Source of the DNA: Acidobacteriota bacterium
GTDB taxonomy: Bacteria > Acidobacteriota > Holophagae > Thermotomaculales > Thermotomaculaceae
DNA: 13,705 nucleotides
Assembly (NCBI GenBank): GCA_027067895.1
Contig: JAMOUY010000067.1
Span: 1-13,705, forward strand
Reading direction: 5' to 3'
Shown here: one piece after another, positions 1-6,828 of the stretch
Layout of the letters: each line of letters opens with the position of its first letter
Position numbering within the stretch: position 1 is the stretch's first letter
Translations under genes and position numbers: made by a program
Notes under the pieces: model-generated
Told to the model about the DNA's origin: nothing
Seen by the model: only the letters and a program-made list of their open reading frames with translations
Database searches by the model: none

Positions 1-1153
1 ATCCCGATAAGTCTTCCATGTTTTCAGCATTTTCCGCAAGGTATAAATTGTCTTTCAATGCGTGAATTTCCGCCTCAATCTCTTTTACCCTTTTTTCAAT
101 AATAGGTTTTTTCTTGATAAATTTTGTGGCTTTTCTGTAAAGCCTGCTTACGTTTTCTTTCGGAGAAAGGTTTGGGTCAAGCGGAATTTCCCTTTCCTTA
201 TTTTGGTAAAAATCAAAAACCCTTATGCTTTTTTCCCCTCTTTTCAAAAGATGGAAGTTTGCGGAAAGAATTTCTGCGGTTTTTAAAAGTTTTTCCCCTT
301 TTTTTGCGTCTTCAATCTCTTTTTCAAGTTTTTTCAGCAGTTTTTTCTTTTTTTCAATCTCTTTTTTGAGTTTTTTTATAATTTTTTTCTTTAAGGACGC
401 AATTTTTCCTTTGTTTAGTTTTTCAAAAAACTCTGTTTCAAGGCATTGGTTGAAACTTTCAAATATTTTGATTTCGGGAGACAAAGTTTCCATTTTTAAC
501 GGATAGCATCCTTTTTTGTATAAAAATCCCCCTTCGCTTTCTGCGGTTAAAATTTTTTCCCAAAATTCCTTTCTGTCTTTTTTTGCCTTTAACTCTTCCG
601 CATAGGTTTTTGAAAATCCCTTGAATTTTTTTGCAATTTCAAGCGGGGAAAGTTTGTCTATTTCGCTTAATTTTTCTTCCGAAAAATCTTCCTTGTCTGT
701 TTCAGGCATTAAAAACAAAGTCCCGCTTACTGCGCTTTCGTCGTTTTTTGAAAAAATTATTTTTTTATTTTCGTCGGTTATATACCATTTGTGGGGCAGG
801 GTTGCACAGTTTACGATAAAAAAAAAGTCTTTTTTTTCCCCCCAAATCATCATTTTTTTTACTTTGAAAAAGATAACCCTTTCGTGAAAAGGCTTTGTTA
901 TTTCGGTAATTATTGAGTTTTCAAGGTATTTCCTGAATACGTTAATCTCGCTGTTTTTAGCCTCTTTTCCCGGATTTCCTTTGTCCGACAGAAAAAACGG
1001 CGGCGATTTCGGGGTAAGCGGAAAGATAATGTTTGTGCTTTTTGTATTGAAAATAAGGAATTCTTTTTTAAGTTTTACCTTGTTTACAAAAATTTCTTTT
1101 TCAAGCGTTTTTTTGGTTTCTTTTATTAAAAAGTTTATGCTAAAATTCTCCAT
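1..1153 (-). CDS. rqcH: RqcH/Rqc2-type NFACT protein, ribosome-associated quality control (C-terminus outside window)
   Basis: 384 codons are open on the minus strand from ATG at 1153 to the left edge, so the stop and the C-terminal NFACT-R (DUF814) domain lie outside. Family members bind the obstructed 50S subunit with peptidyl-tRNA and recruit tRNA-Ala to add alanine tails to stalled chains in the cytoplasm. I see a divergent NFACT-N domain (about residues 1-150, with a FRKYL motif at 73-77 and HER at 90-92), a helix-hairpin-helix-like stretch (about 165-190, SPLEIAKKFKGFS), the ESFNQCLETEFFEKL motif at 232-246, a Lys-rich coiled coil (about 250-290), the AEILSANFHLLKRG motif (about 293-306) and IPLDPNLSPKENVSRLY (323-339). 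These middle motifs are typical of the family. The classic Asp-Arg pair is Glu91-Arg92 here. No Shine-Dalgarno sequence precedes the ATG, and no in-frame start codon is seen just upstream. It is divergent from rplM. Confidence 0.88.
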   Translation of the reverse strand, partial: MENFSINFLIKETKKTLEKEIFVNKVKLKKEFLIFNTKSTNIIFPLTPKSPPFFLSDKGNPGKEAKNSEINVFRKYLENSIITEITKPFHERVIFFKVKKMMIWGEKKDFFFIVNCATLPHKWYITDENKKIIFSKNDESAVSGTLFLMPETDKEDFSEEKLSEIDKLSPLEIAKKFKGFSKTYAEELKAKKDRKEFWEKILTAESEGGFLYKKGCYPLKMETLSPEIKIFESFNQCLETEFFEKLNKGKIASLKKKIIKKLKKEIEKKKKLLKKLEKEIEDAKKGEKLLKTAEILSANFHLLKRGEKSIRVFDFYQNKEREIPLDPNLSPKENVSRLYRKATKFIKKKPIIEKRVKEIEAEIHALKDNLYLAENAENMEDLSG

Positions 1154-1157
1154 GGCG

Positions 1158-1182
1158 ACTGTGATTTTATCACAGTTTTTTT
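1158..1182. promoter_or_regulatory. 8-bp perfect inverted repeat with T-run in the rqcH/rplM divergent gap
   Basis: ACTGTGAT and ATCACAGT are separated by TTT (1158-1176) and followed by a run of seven T ending at 1182. On the minus strand the centre of the palindrome is TAAAAT (1164-1169), a fair -10 box for rqcH with no good -35 box. It therefore looks more like an operator over the rqcH promoter than a terminator, because no plus-strand transcript would enter from the left. No regulator is identified. Confidence 0.5.
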
Positions 1183-1193
1183 GTGATTGATAC

Positions 1194-1222
1194 TTGACAA
1201 ACGCTTTAAATTCCTTTAAAGT
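1194..1222 (+). promoter_or_regulatory. Sigma-70-type promoter of the rplM operon
   Basis: A perfect TTGACA (1194-1199) is followed after 17 bases by TAAAGT (1217-1222). It lies 55 bases before the rplM start, leaving a leader of roughly 45-50 bases. This leader holds only a weak 5-bp hairpin (AATCC/GGATT). Confidence 0.65.
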
Positions 1223-1276
1223 GTAAAATCCTTGAAGGGATTATTTTGAGAATTAAACATAAAGGAGATATGTGGC

Positions 1277-1726
1277 ATGAGAGCAACAAACAAAAACAAA
1301 GAAACATGCTTCGCTAAGAAACACGAAGTTAAGCGCAAATGGTATGTGGTTGACGCGGCCGGCAAACCGGTTGGAAGAATTGCGACAAGAATTGCCAGAA
1401 TTTTAAGGGGAAAGCATAAGCCTATCTATACCCCCAACGTTGACACAGGCGATTTCGTGATTGTTATCAATGCCGATAAGGTAGTGTTAACCGGAAGAAA
1501 ACTTGACCAAAAGTATTACAGATGGAGAACAACGAGACCCGGTAGCATGAAAGAAAGAACCGCAAGGCAGATTTTACAGGAAAAGCCTGAAATGGTTGTT
1601 CAGAGGGCGGTTAAGGGAATGCTTCCTAAAAACAAACTCGGAAGAAAAATGTTTAAAAAGTTAAAGGTTTACACCGGTGCGGAGCACCCGCATGCGGCTC
1701 AGAAACCGGAAACACTTGTAATTTAA
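1277..1726 (+). CDS. rplM: 50S ribosomal protein L13
   Basis: This 149-residue protein matches L13 along its full length. [13 protein letters not shown] is followed by the [26 protein letters not shown] region, the [11 protein letters not shown] motif and a C-terminal [14 protein letters not shown] stretch. L13 is an early-assembling 23S rRNA-binding protein of the large subunit. The family is usually near 142 residues; the few extra residues are at the N-terminus. AAGGAG at 1262-1267 lies 9 bases before the ATG and supports this start. It is the first gene of the rplM-rpsI pair, which is conserved across bacteria, and only 14 bases separate its stop from the rpsI start. Confidence 0.97.
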   Translation: MRATNKNKETCFAKKHEVKRKWYVVDAAGKPVGRIATRIARILRGKHKPIYTPNVDTGDFVIVINADKVVLTGRKLDQKYYRWRTTRPGSMKERTARQILQEKPEMVVQRAVKGMLPKNKLGRKMFKKLKVYTGAEHPHAAQKPETLVI

Positions 1727-1740
1727 CATAGGAGGAATAA

Positions 1741-2133
1741 GTGAGGAAGGTTCAGTATTACGGCACTGGAAGAAGAAAAACATCCGTTGCAAGGGTGTTT
1801 TTAACCCCCGGAAACGGAAATATAACAATTAACAATCAGTCTATTGACGAGTATGTGAAAAGCGATATTTTAAAAATGATTATAAGGCAGCCTTTTGAAA
1901 TTTCCGGAACAGTGGGCAAATTTGACGCATACGTTACCGTAAAAGGCGGCGGAGTTTCCGGTCAGGCAGGCGCTATCAGGCACGGAATTGCAAGAGCATT
2001 GCTTGAATACGACGAAGGTTTGAGGCCGAAATTAAGGGAGAACGGATTGCTTACAAGGGACCCGAGAATGAAAGAAAGAAAAAAATACGGGCAGCCCAAA
2101 GCAAGAAAGAGATTCCAGTTTTCCAAGAGATAA
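1741..2133 (+). CDS. rpsI: 30S ribosomal protein S9
   Basis: A 130-residue S9 with the family hallmarks: an N-terminal [15 protein letters not shown], the central [38 protein letters not shown], and the basic C-terminal tail ending FSKR that reaches toward the P-site tRNA in the 30S subunit. The start is GTG, set by AGGAGG at 1730-1735 five bases upstream. Length is normal for the family. It sits directly after rplM and is presumably cotranscribed with it. Confidence 0.97.
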   Translation: MRKVQYYGTGRRKTSVARVFLTPGNGNITINNQSIDEYVKSDILKMIIRQPFEISGTVGKFDAYVTVKGGGVSGQAGAIRHGIARALLEYDEGLRPKLRENGLLTRDPRMKERKKYGQPKARKRFQFSKR

Positions 2134-2148
2134 TTTCTTTTTTCAATT

Positions 2149-2177
2149 TTGCAAGGAGAAAATTTACAATCTTAAAT
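2149..2177 (+). promoter_or_regulatory. Possible weak internal promoter before rpsB
   Basis: TTGCAA (2149-2154) and TTAAAT (2172-2177) are separated by 17 bases in the 60-base gap between rpsI and rpsB. Each hexamer matches the consensus at four of six positions. In AT-rich DNA such matches arise by chance, so this is only a candidate for separate expression of rpsB-tsf. Confidence 0.3.
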
Positions 2178-2180
2178 TTA

Positions 2181-2187
2181 AAGGAGG
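2181..2187 (+). promoter_or_regulatory. Ribosome binding site fixing the TTG start of rpsB
   Basis: AAGGAGG lies six bases before TTG at 2194. The spacing selects TTG over the in-frame ATG at 2209. Confidence 0.8.
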
Positions 2188-2193
2188 TATTCG

Positions 2194-2946
2194 TTGGTTG
2201 ACATTTCTATGAAAGAACTGCTTGAAGCGGGTGTTCACTTCGGACACCAGACAAGAAGGTGGAACCCGAAAATGAAAAAGTATATTTTCGGGGAAAGAAA
2301 CGGAATTTACATTATTGACCTTCAAAAAACGCTTAAACTTTTTAAAGAAGCGGCGGCTTTTATTGCCGACCAAGCGGCGAAGGGAAAAACAATCCTTTTT
2401 GTAGGAACAAAGAGGCAGGCTCAGGACGCTATGGCCGGTTTAAAGGAAAAGGGTATTCCCTTTGTAAACCATAGATGGCTTGGCGGAACACTCACAAACT
2501 TTCACACAATTAAAACAAGTATTGAAAAATACAAAGGTTTGGTTGAACTATTTGAAAGCGGAGAGGCTGAAAATCTTCCCAAAAAGGAAAGGTATAGACT
2601 TGAAAGAAAGATGAAAAAGATGGAAAGGCTTTTTGACGGGATTAAAGACCTTGACGATTTGCCCGACGTTCTCTTCATCATTGACCCGAAGAGGGAAAAG
2701 AATGCCGTTGCCGAAGCGAGAAAGTTGAATATTCCCGTTGTTGCTATCGTTGATACAAACTGCGACCCGGATGTTATTGATTACGTTATTCCCGGAAACG
2801 ACGACGCAATCAGGGCTATAAATCTTTTTGTCAATAAAATGACACAGGCTATTGAAGAAGGAAAAACCCTCGCTCAGTCAGAGGGAGAAGAGCAGGTTGA
2901 AGAGCCTGCGGAAGAAAAAGAAGAGGTAAAAGAGGAGGCTAAGTAA
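2194..2946 (+). CDS. rpsB: 30S ribosomal protein S2
   Basis: This 250-residue S2 has the S2 N-terminus [22 protein letters not shown], the motifs [41 protein letters not shown] and [14 protein letters not shown], and finishes with an acidic Glu-rich tail of about 25 residues, which is common in this family. S2 is a late-assembling protein of the 30S subunit and is needed for S1 binding. The start is TTG: a strong AAGGAGG at 2181-2187 lies six bases before it, while the first in-frame ATG (2209) is 21 bases from that site. tsf follows after one base, and its ribosome binding site lies inside the end of rpsB. Confidence 0.96.
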   Translation: MVDISMKELLEAGVHFGHQTRRWNPKMKKYIFGERNGIYIIDLQKTLKLFKEAAAFIADQAAKGKTILFVGTKRQAQDAMAGLKEKGIPFVNHRWLGGTLTNFHTIKTSIEKYKGLVELFESGEAENLPKKERYRLERKMKKMERLFDGIKDLDDLPDVLFIIDPKREKNAVAEARKLNIPVVAIVDTNCDPDVIDYVIPGNDDAIRAINLFVNKMTQAIEEGKTLAQSEGEEQVEEPAEEKEEVKEEAK

Positions 2947-2947
2947 A

Positions 2948-3544
2948 ATGGCTGAAATTACTGCTGCAATGGTAAAAGAGTTGAGACAGAAAACCGGTTT
3001 GAGCATGGGCGAATGCAAAAAGGCTCTTGTTGAATCCGGAGGAGATATTGAAAAAGCGATTGATATTTTGAGGAAAAAAGGACTTGAAGCCGCTGCTAAA
3101 AAGGCGGGAAGAACAACCGCGGAAGGTATGGTTTACGCTTATATTCACCCCGGTTCAAAGTTGGGTGTTCTTGTTGAGGTAAACTGCGAAACAGACTTTG
3201 TTGCAAGAAACGAGCAGTTTCAGGAAATGGTAAAACAGATTGCCATTCACATAGCAACTGCGGCGCCGAGATTTGTTTCAAAAGATGAAGTTACGCCCGA
3301 AGTTCTTGAAAAGGAAAAGGAAATTTATCTTGAACAGGCAATGGCACAGGGCAAGCCTAAAAACATTGCCGAAAAGATTGTTGAGGGTAAACTTTCCAAA
3401 TTCTACGAGGAAAACTGCCTTCTTGAACAGCCTTTCTTTTACGACGAAAGCGTAACCGTAGGGCAGTTTCTTTCCCAGAAAATTGCCGAAATCGGCGAAA
3501 ATATGAAAATCAGAAGATTTGCAAGGTTTGAGGTGGGAAAATAA
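2948..3544 (+). CDS. tsf: Translation elongation factor Ts, short one-core form
   Basis: EF-Ts is the nucleotide exchange factor of EF-Tu. The N-terminal UBA-like domain (1-50, VKELRQKTGLSMGECKKAL) is followed by the core with the invariant TDFVARN at 82-88, which contacts EF-Tu. At 198 residues it is much shorter than the E. coli form (about 280) and resembles short forms that keep a single core subdomain; the C-terminal end, VGQFLSQKIAEIGENMKIRRF, is intact, so this is a natural length and not a truncation. GAGGAGG at about 2932-2938, inside rpsB, is its ribosome binding site. It is the last gene before the terminator; pyrH and frr, which often follow tsf, are absent. Confidence 0.96.
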   Translation: MAEITAAMVKELRQKTGLSMGECKKALVESGGDIEKAIDILRKKGLEAAAKKAGRTTAEGMVYAYIHPGSKLGVLVEVNCETDFVARNEQFQEMVKQIAIHIATAAPRFVSKDEVTPEVLEKEKEIYLEQAMAQGKPKNIAEKIVEGKLSKFYEENCLLEQPFFYDESVTVGQFLSQKIAEIGENMKIRRFARFEVGK

Positions 3545-3571
3545 TTCCTTGAAACCATAGTTGTTTATAAC

Positions 3572-3599
3572 AAGCCCCGAAAATCTCGGGGCTTTTTTT
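3572..3599 (+). terminator. Intrinsic terminator of rplM-rpsI-rpsB-tsf
   Basis: AAGCCCCGA pairs with TCGGGGCTT around a five-base loop and runs into seven T (3593-3599). It lies 27 bases after the tsf stop. The GC-rich stem in AT-rich surroundings makes it clear. Confidence 0.93.
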
Positions 3600-3601
3600 A
3601 T

Positions 3602-3630
3602 TTGTCCTTTTTGGTGGGCGGTGCTAAAAT
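3602..3630 (+). promoter_or_regulatory. Extended -10 promoter of the DUF47-PiT operon
   Basis: TTGTCC (3602-3607) and TAAAAT (3625-3630) are separated by 17 bases, with TG one base ahead of the -10 box (TGCTAAAAT). AGGGGG at about 3646-3651 is the ribosome binding site for the ATG at 3657. I see no convincing Pho-box repeat nearby. Confidence 0.6.
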
Positions 3631-3656
3631 AGTTTAAACGAAATCAGGGGGTAAAC

Positions 3657-4298
3657 ATGAAGGCTTTTTTCAGTTCAAAAAGTCTTGAAAATCAGATAGA
3701 CCAGTTTTTGGACGCGGTAAGCCAAGGCTTGATTGTATTTGTAAGCGGAGTAAAAAGTTATTTTGAAGAGGATAAAAGCGATTTTGAGCATTATTTGAAG
3801 GAGATAAGCAAACTTGAAGCGGAAGCGGATAAATTGAGAAGGGAAATAGAAAACGACTTGTACACTTACTCTTTAATTCCCGAAAACAGGGGAGACGTTT
3901 TGGCTTTGCTTGAACACCTTGACAATGTAATTGACTCTTCAAAAGAAACATTGCATCAGTTTGACGTGGAAATTCCCGATATTCCCCTTGAATTTGCAGA
4001 CAGATACATAAAACTTGCCGAAATAAGTTGTCAGGCGGGAGAAGAGGTTGTGCTTGCTTCCCGTGCTTTTTTCAAAGACATAAAAAGGGTTAAAGACCAC
4101 GTGCACAAGGTTTACTTTTTTGAAAAAGAAACCGACAGGCTTGGAGACCAGTTGAAAAAGGATATTTTTCGTTCAAATATGAAACTTTCAAGAAAAATCC
4201 ATCTCAGGTATTTTGCAACACACGTTGAGGTTATTTCCGACGACGCGGAAGACGTTGCAGACAGGCTTTCCATTTACACAATCAAGAGAATGATTTAA
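3657..4298 (+). CDS. DUF47 / PhoU-like PiT accessory protein
   Basis: A 213-residue, all-helical protein of the DUF47 family (TIGR00153-like), which is related to PhoU. Visible family features are the N-terminal FFSSKSLENQIDQFLDAV, the ISKLEAEADKLRREIENDLY helix (about residues 50-69), RGDVLALLEHLDNVIDSS (about 79-96), and two acidic patches resembling PhoU metal-binding motifs, EKETDRLGD and SDDAEDVADRL, near the C-terminus. Length is normal. Such proteins are encoded beside PiT permeases in many bacteria and are thought to modulate phosphate uptake from the cytoplasmic side. The PiT gene begins nine bases after its stop, so the two are an operon. The function is inferred from the family and the pairing. 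Confidence 0.9.
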   Translation: MKAFFSSKSLENQIDQFLDAVSQGLIVFVSGVKSYFEEDKSDFEHYLKEISKLEAEADKLRREIENDLYTYSLIPENRGDVLALLEHLDNVIDSSKETLHQFDVEIPDIPLEFADRYIKLAEISCQAGEEVVLASRAFFKDIKRVKDHVHKVYFFEKETDRLGDQLKKDIFRSNMKLSRKIHLRYFATHVEVISDDAEDVADRLSIYTIKRMI

Positions 4299-4307
4299 AG
4301 AGGGCCC

Positions 4308-5750
4308 ATGCTTCTTTTTTATCTTTCAAGCGGATTGTTTTTAGGGTGGAGTTTAGGCGCAAACGATGCCGCCAACGTATTCGGCACCGCCGTCGGTTCG
4401 GGAATGGTGCGGTTTAAAACCGCGGCAATAATTGCAAGCGTTTTTGTCATTTTAGGCGCGGTAATAAGCGGTGCAGGCGCTTCCCATACCCTTGGGAAAT
4501 TGGGAGCGGTAAACGCTCTCGGAGGCTCGTTTATGGTTGCCCTTGCCGCAGGATACACCGTTTACGTAATGACAAAGTTTGAACTGCCGGTGTCCACATC
4601 TCAGGCAATTGTCGGGGCAATTGTCGGCTGGAATTTTTTTTCCGGATATGTTACCGATTACAAGGTGCTTTCAAAGATTGTTTCAACATGGGTAATTTGC
4701 CCTTTGCTTTCCGCTTTTTTTGCCGCTGTTTTGTATATGATTCTGAGAGTTTTTTTCAACAACGTAAAAATTCACATTTTGCGTATAGACAGTTTTACAA
4801 GGACAGGCTTAATTCTTGTGGGAGCGTTCGGCTCATACTCTCTCGGGGCAAACAATATAGCAAACGTTATGGGTGTTTTTGTCCCGTCCGTTCCGTTTAG
4901 GGAATTTCATTTAGGGCCGATTTCCCTGTCAGGCCCGCAGCAACTTTTTTTAATAGGCGGTATTGCCATTTCGGTGGGAATATTTACCTATTCTTACAAG
5001 GTTATGAAAACGGTCGGGGGAGAATTGCTGAAACTTTCCCCTCAGGCGGCGCTTGTCGTTGTTTTGGCCGAATCGCTTGTTTTGTTTGTTTTTGCGTCTC
5101 AAAGTTTGTCCGATTTTGTAAAATCCTTAGGTTTGCCGCCTATTCCCCTTGTGCCTGTTTCTTCCTCTCAGGCTGTTGTAGGGGCGATTATAGGCATAGG
5201 TTTGGTTAGAGGCTGGCGAAACATAAGATTCAACGTTATGGGGAAAATTGCCGCAGGCTGGGTCGCAACCCCTCTTGCCGCATGCCTTGTTTCCTTTATC
5301 GGTTTGTTTATTCTTCAAAACGTTTTCGGTATGACGGTGGTGAAAAGGGCTATTTATAAGGTTGACAGCGGTTTTGTTTTGCTTATGAAATCGGAAGGTT
5401 TAAATGTTGACCTTTCCGAGTTTGAGGGAGAGGAATTTAACAATTTTAGGGATTTGTACAAGAATGTTTTTTCGGTTGTCAAAGATAATCAAAAAGCAAT
5501 GCTTATCACTTCGCTTTGTGCCGAAATTAACCTTGAAATAAATGATTCCCGAATAGACAATTTGTTTATGAAGGGTGTGATAACGAGCAAAGAAAGAAAA
5601 AAATTATTAAAACTTGCCGGCAAAAATTTTAAGTATAAATACCAACTTGTTGTTGAATTGTGTAGAATTGAAAACTGTAATTTACACAATTTTAAGGAGT
5701 TAGAAAAGATTAGCAAAGAGGCGGATGTCTTTTTGAAATTTTTCAATTGA
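4308..5750 (+). CDS. pit: PiT-family inorganic phosphate permease with soluble C-terminal extension
   Basis: Residues 1-345 form a PiT (PF01384-type) permease, which imports phosphate with a cation across the inner membrane. The internal duplication is plain: LGAND at 16-20 with LGANN at 179-183, and PVSTSQAIVGAIVG at 94-107 with PVSSSQAVVGAIIG at 283-296. In the second half the aspartate of the GAND motif is replaced by asparagine (Asn183). About ten hydrophobic segments are visible. Residues 346-480 are hydrophilic, probably helical, and have no family I recognise; they follow the last membrane segment and may act as a regulatory domain. The ATG at 4308 has only a weak AGAGGG ahead of it. 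The gene is coupled to the DUF47 gene upstream. No terminator is visible after the stop. Confidence 0.93.
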   Translation: MLLFYLSSGLFLGWSLGANDAANVFGTAVGSGMVRFKTAAIIASVFVILGAVISGAGASHTLGKLGAVNALGGSFMVALAAGYTVYVMTKFELPVSTSQAIVGAIVGWNFFSGYVTDYKVLSKIVSTWVICPLLSAFFAAVLYMILRVFFNNVKIHILRIDSFTRTGLILVGAFGSYSLGANNIANVMGVFVPSVPFREFHLGPISLSGPQQLFLIGGIAISVGIFTYSYKVMKTVGGELLKLSPQAALVVVLAESLVLFVFASQSLSDFVKSLGLPPIPLVPVSSSQAVVGAIIGIGLVRGWRNIRFNVMGKIAAGWVATPLAACLVSFIGLFILQNVFGMTVVKRAIYKVDSGFVLLMKSEGLNVDLSEFEGEEFNNFRDLYKNVFSVVKDNQKAMLITSLCAEINLEINDSRIDNLFMKGVITSKERKKLLKLAGKNFKYKYQLVVELCRIENCNLHNFKELEKISKEADVFLKFFN

Positions 5751-5783
5751 TTTTCTAACTGTGTGAAAATTAAAATATTTATA

Positions 5784-5811
5784 TTGCAATTTCATAAAAT
5801 TGTGCTATTTT
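5784..5811 (+). promoter_or_regulatory. Promoter of the pil operon, likely giving a leaderless pilM mRNA
   Basis: TTGCAA (5784-5789) and TATTTT (5806-5811) are 16 bases apart, with TG one base ahead of the -10 box. The expected transcription start, about seven bases on, falls at the pilM ATG (5818). No Shine-Dalgarno sequence lies before that ATG. Confidence 0.5.
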
Positions 5812-5817
5812 TTAAGT

Positions 5818-6828
5818 ATGATTGCAAAATTTTTTAAAAGAAAAAGTTGTGTTGCAATTGAACTTGGTTATTCCGCAATAAAGGGGATAAAGTTTTGCGG
5901 TTCGGGCTCATCTATTGATGCCTGCGGTATATTTCCCTTTTCTTCAAGAAGCGACTATCCTTATGACAATCCCGAAATTGTTGTTCCGGCGCTTGTTTCT
6001 TTAAGGGACAAATTAAACGCAAAAGGGAAAAAAGTGAAAATTTGCGTAAATATGTCCCATGTAACCGTAAGGGAGATAAAAGTTCCCGTTGTTCCGGAAG
6101 ATGAGTTGTATGAAGTTGTTAAGTGGGAATTGAAAAAAATAATTGATTTCAACGAAGAAGAGTATAATCTTGATTTTAAGGTTCTTGAAAAAATAGAAAG
6201 CGAGGCTGTTCCTAAATTTCTTGTAAAGGTTTACGTTGGAAGAAAGGCTGTGTTGAAGCAGTATGTTTCCCTAATTGAGCATGCGGATATGGAAGTTGAC
6301 TTAATTACCATTCCGCCTTATGCGTTAAGGGCTTTGTTTACCGCATTGAAGGGAGAGGCTAAGTCAAGTGTTGCAATTGTTGACCTCGGAGCGAAGTCAA
6401 GCACTCTCTCAATTTTGAAAAACGGAATGGTTAGGTTTGAAAGACAGTTGATGTTTTCTTCTTTTGAGTTATGCGATATGCTTGATAAGAAAGGAATAGA
6501 GTATTCAAGCCTTGAAAATTTGTACTTGGGGTTTTCTCTCGGAGACGGAAGCTTGCTCGATAAAATTACATCAGAGGCGTTAACTATGTTGATTGAAGAA
6601 CTTACCAAAAGTTTCGGATATTACAATTCGGTTATTAAAGGGGGAAGCGTTGACGGATTGTATCTTACCGGGGGACTTGCGAATATTCCCGGAATAGATT
6701 CTCTGCTTTCAACTTCTTTGGGTATAAATACGGAATTGTTAAATCCTTTTACCCGTTTTTCCTGCAAAGACGTTTCAATTGACCCGTTAAGAATAGGGGT
6801 TTGTTTAGGCGTGGGGTTGTTGAAATGA
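5818..6828 (+). CDS. pilM: Type IV pilus assembly ATPase-fold protein PilM
   Basis: A 336-residue actin/FtsA-like protein that sits on the cytoplasmic side of the inner membrane and binds the PilN N-terminus in the pilus alignment complex. Seen: phosphate-1 motif VAIELGYSAIKGIKF (12-26, with Glu where PilM usually has Asp), VREIKVPVVPEDELYEVVKWEL typical of PilM, phosphate-2 VAIVDLGAKSSTLSIL near residue 185, and the adenosine motif LYLTGGLANIPGIDSLL near 280. I prefer ATG 5818 over the upstream in-frame TTG (5800) because the latter lies ahead of the best -10 box and the family N-terminus fits MIAKFF. It is the first of seven coupled genes; its stop overlaps the pilN start (ATGA). Confidence 0.93.
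   Translation: MIAKFFKRKSCVAIELGYSAIKGIKFCGSGSSIDACGIFPFSSRSDYPYDNPEIVVPALVSLRDKLNAKGKKVKICVNMSHVTVREIKVPVVPEDELYEVVKWELKKIIDFNEEEYNLDFKVLEKIESEAVPKFLVKVYVGRKAVLKQYVSLIEHADMEVDLITIPPYALRALFTALKGEAKSSVAIVDLGAKSSTLSILKNGMVRFERQLMFSSFELCDMLDKKGIEYSSLENLYLGFSLGDGSLLDKITSEALTMLIEELTKSFGYYNSVIKGGSVDGLYLTGGLANIPGIDSLLSTSLGINTELLNPFTRFSCKDVSIDPLRIGVCLGVGLLK

Noticed and set aside
1160..1174. CRP-type site TGTGA/TCACA
   Set aside because: The half-sites are separated by five bases, not the six of the CRP consensus, and no CRP homologue is seen in the window.
1158..1182. Hairpin plus T-run as a plus-strand terminator
   Set aside because: No plus-strand gene lies upstream, and it sits directly before a divergent gene start; an operator reading fits better, though a role in blocking antisense transcripts is possible.
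62..1190. Several plus-strand reading frames rich in Phe and Ser
   Set aside because: They lie opposite the rqcH coding strand, whose translation shows family motifs; the Phe/Ser-rich products come from reversed Lys/Glu codons.
1227..1242. Ribosomal-protein leader hairpin before rplM
   Set aside because: Only five base pairs (AATCC/GGATT) are possible and no known L13 leader fold is recognisable.
1270..1317. Short frame ATG-TGG... overlapping the rplM start
   Set aside because: It is only about 14 codons, starts two bases from the Shine-Dalgarno sequence, and has no family support; rplM has the better spacing.
5800..5817. TTG start of pilM, adding six residues
   Set aside because: It lies upstream of the best -10 box and has no ribosome binding site; ATG 5818 fits the family N-terminus.
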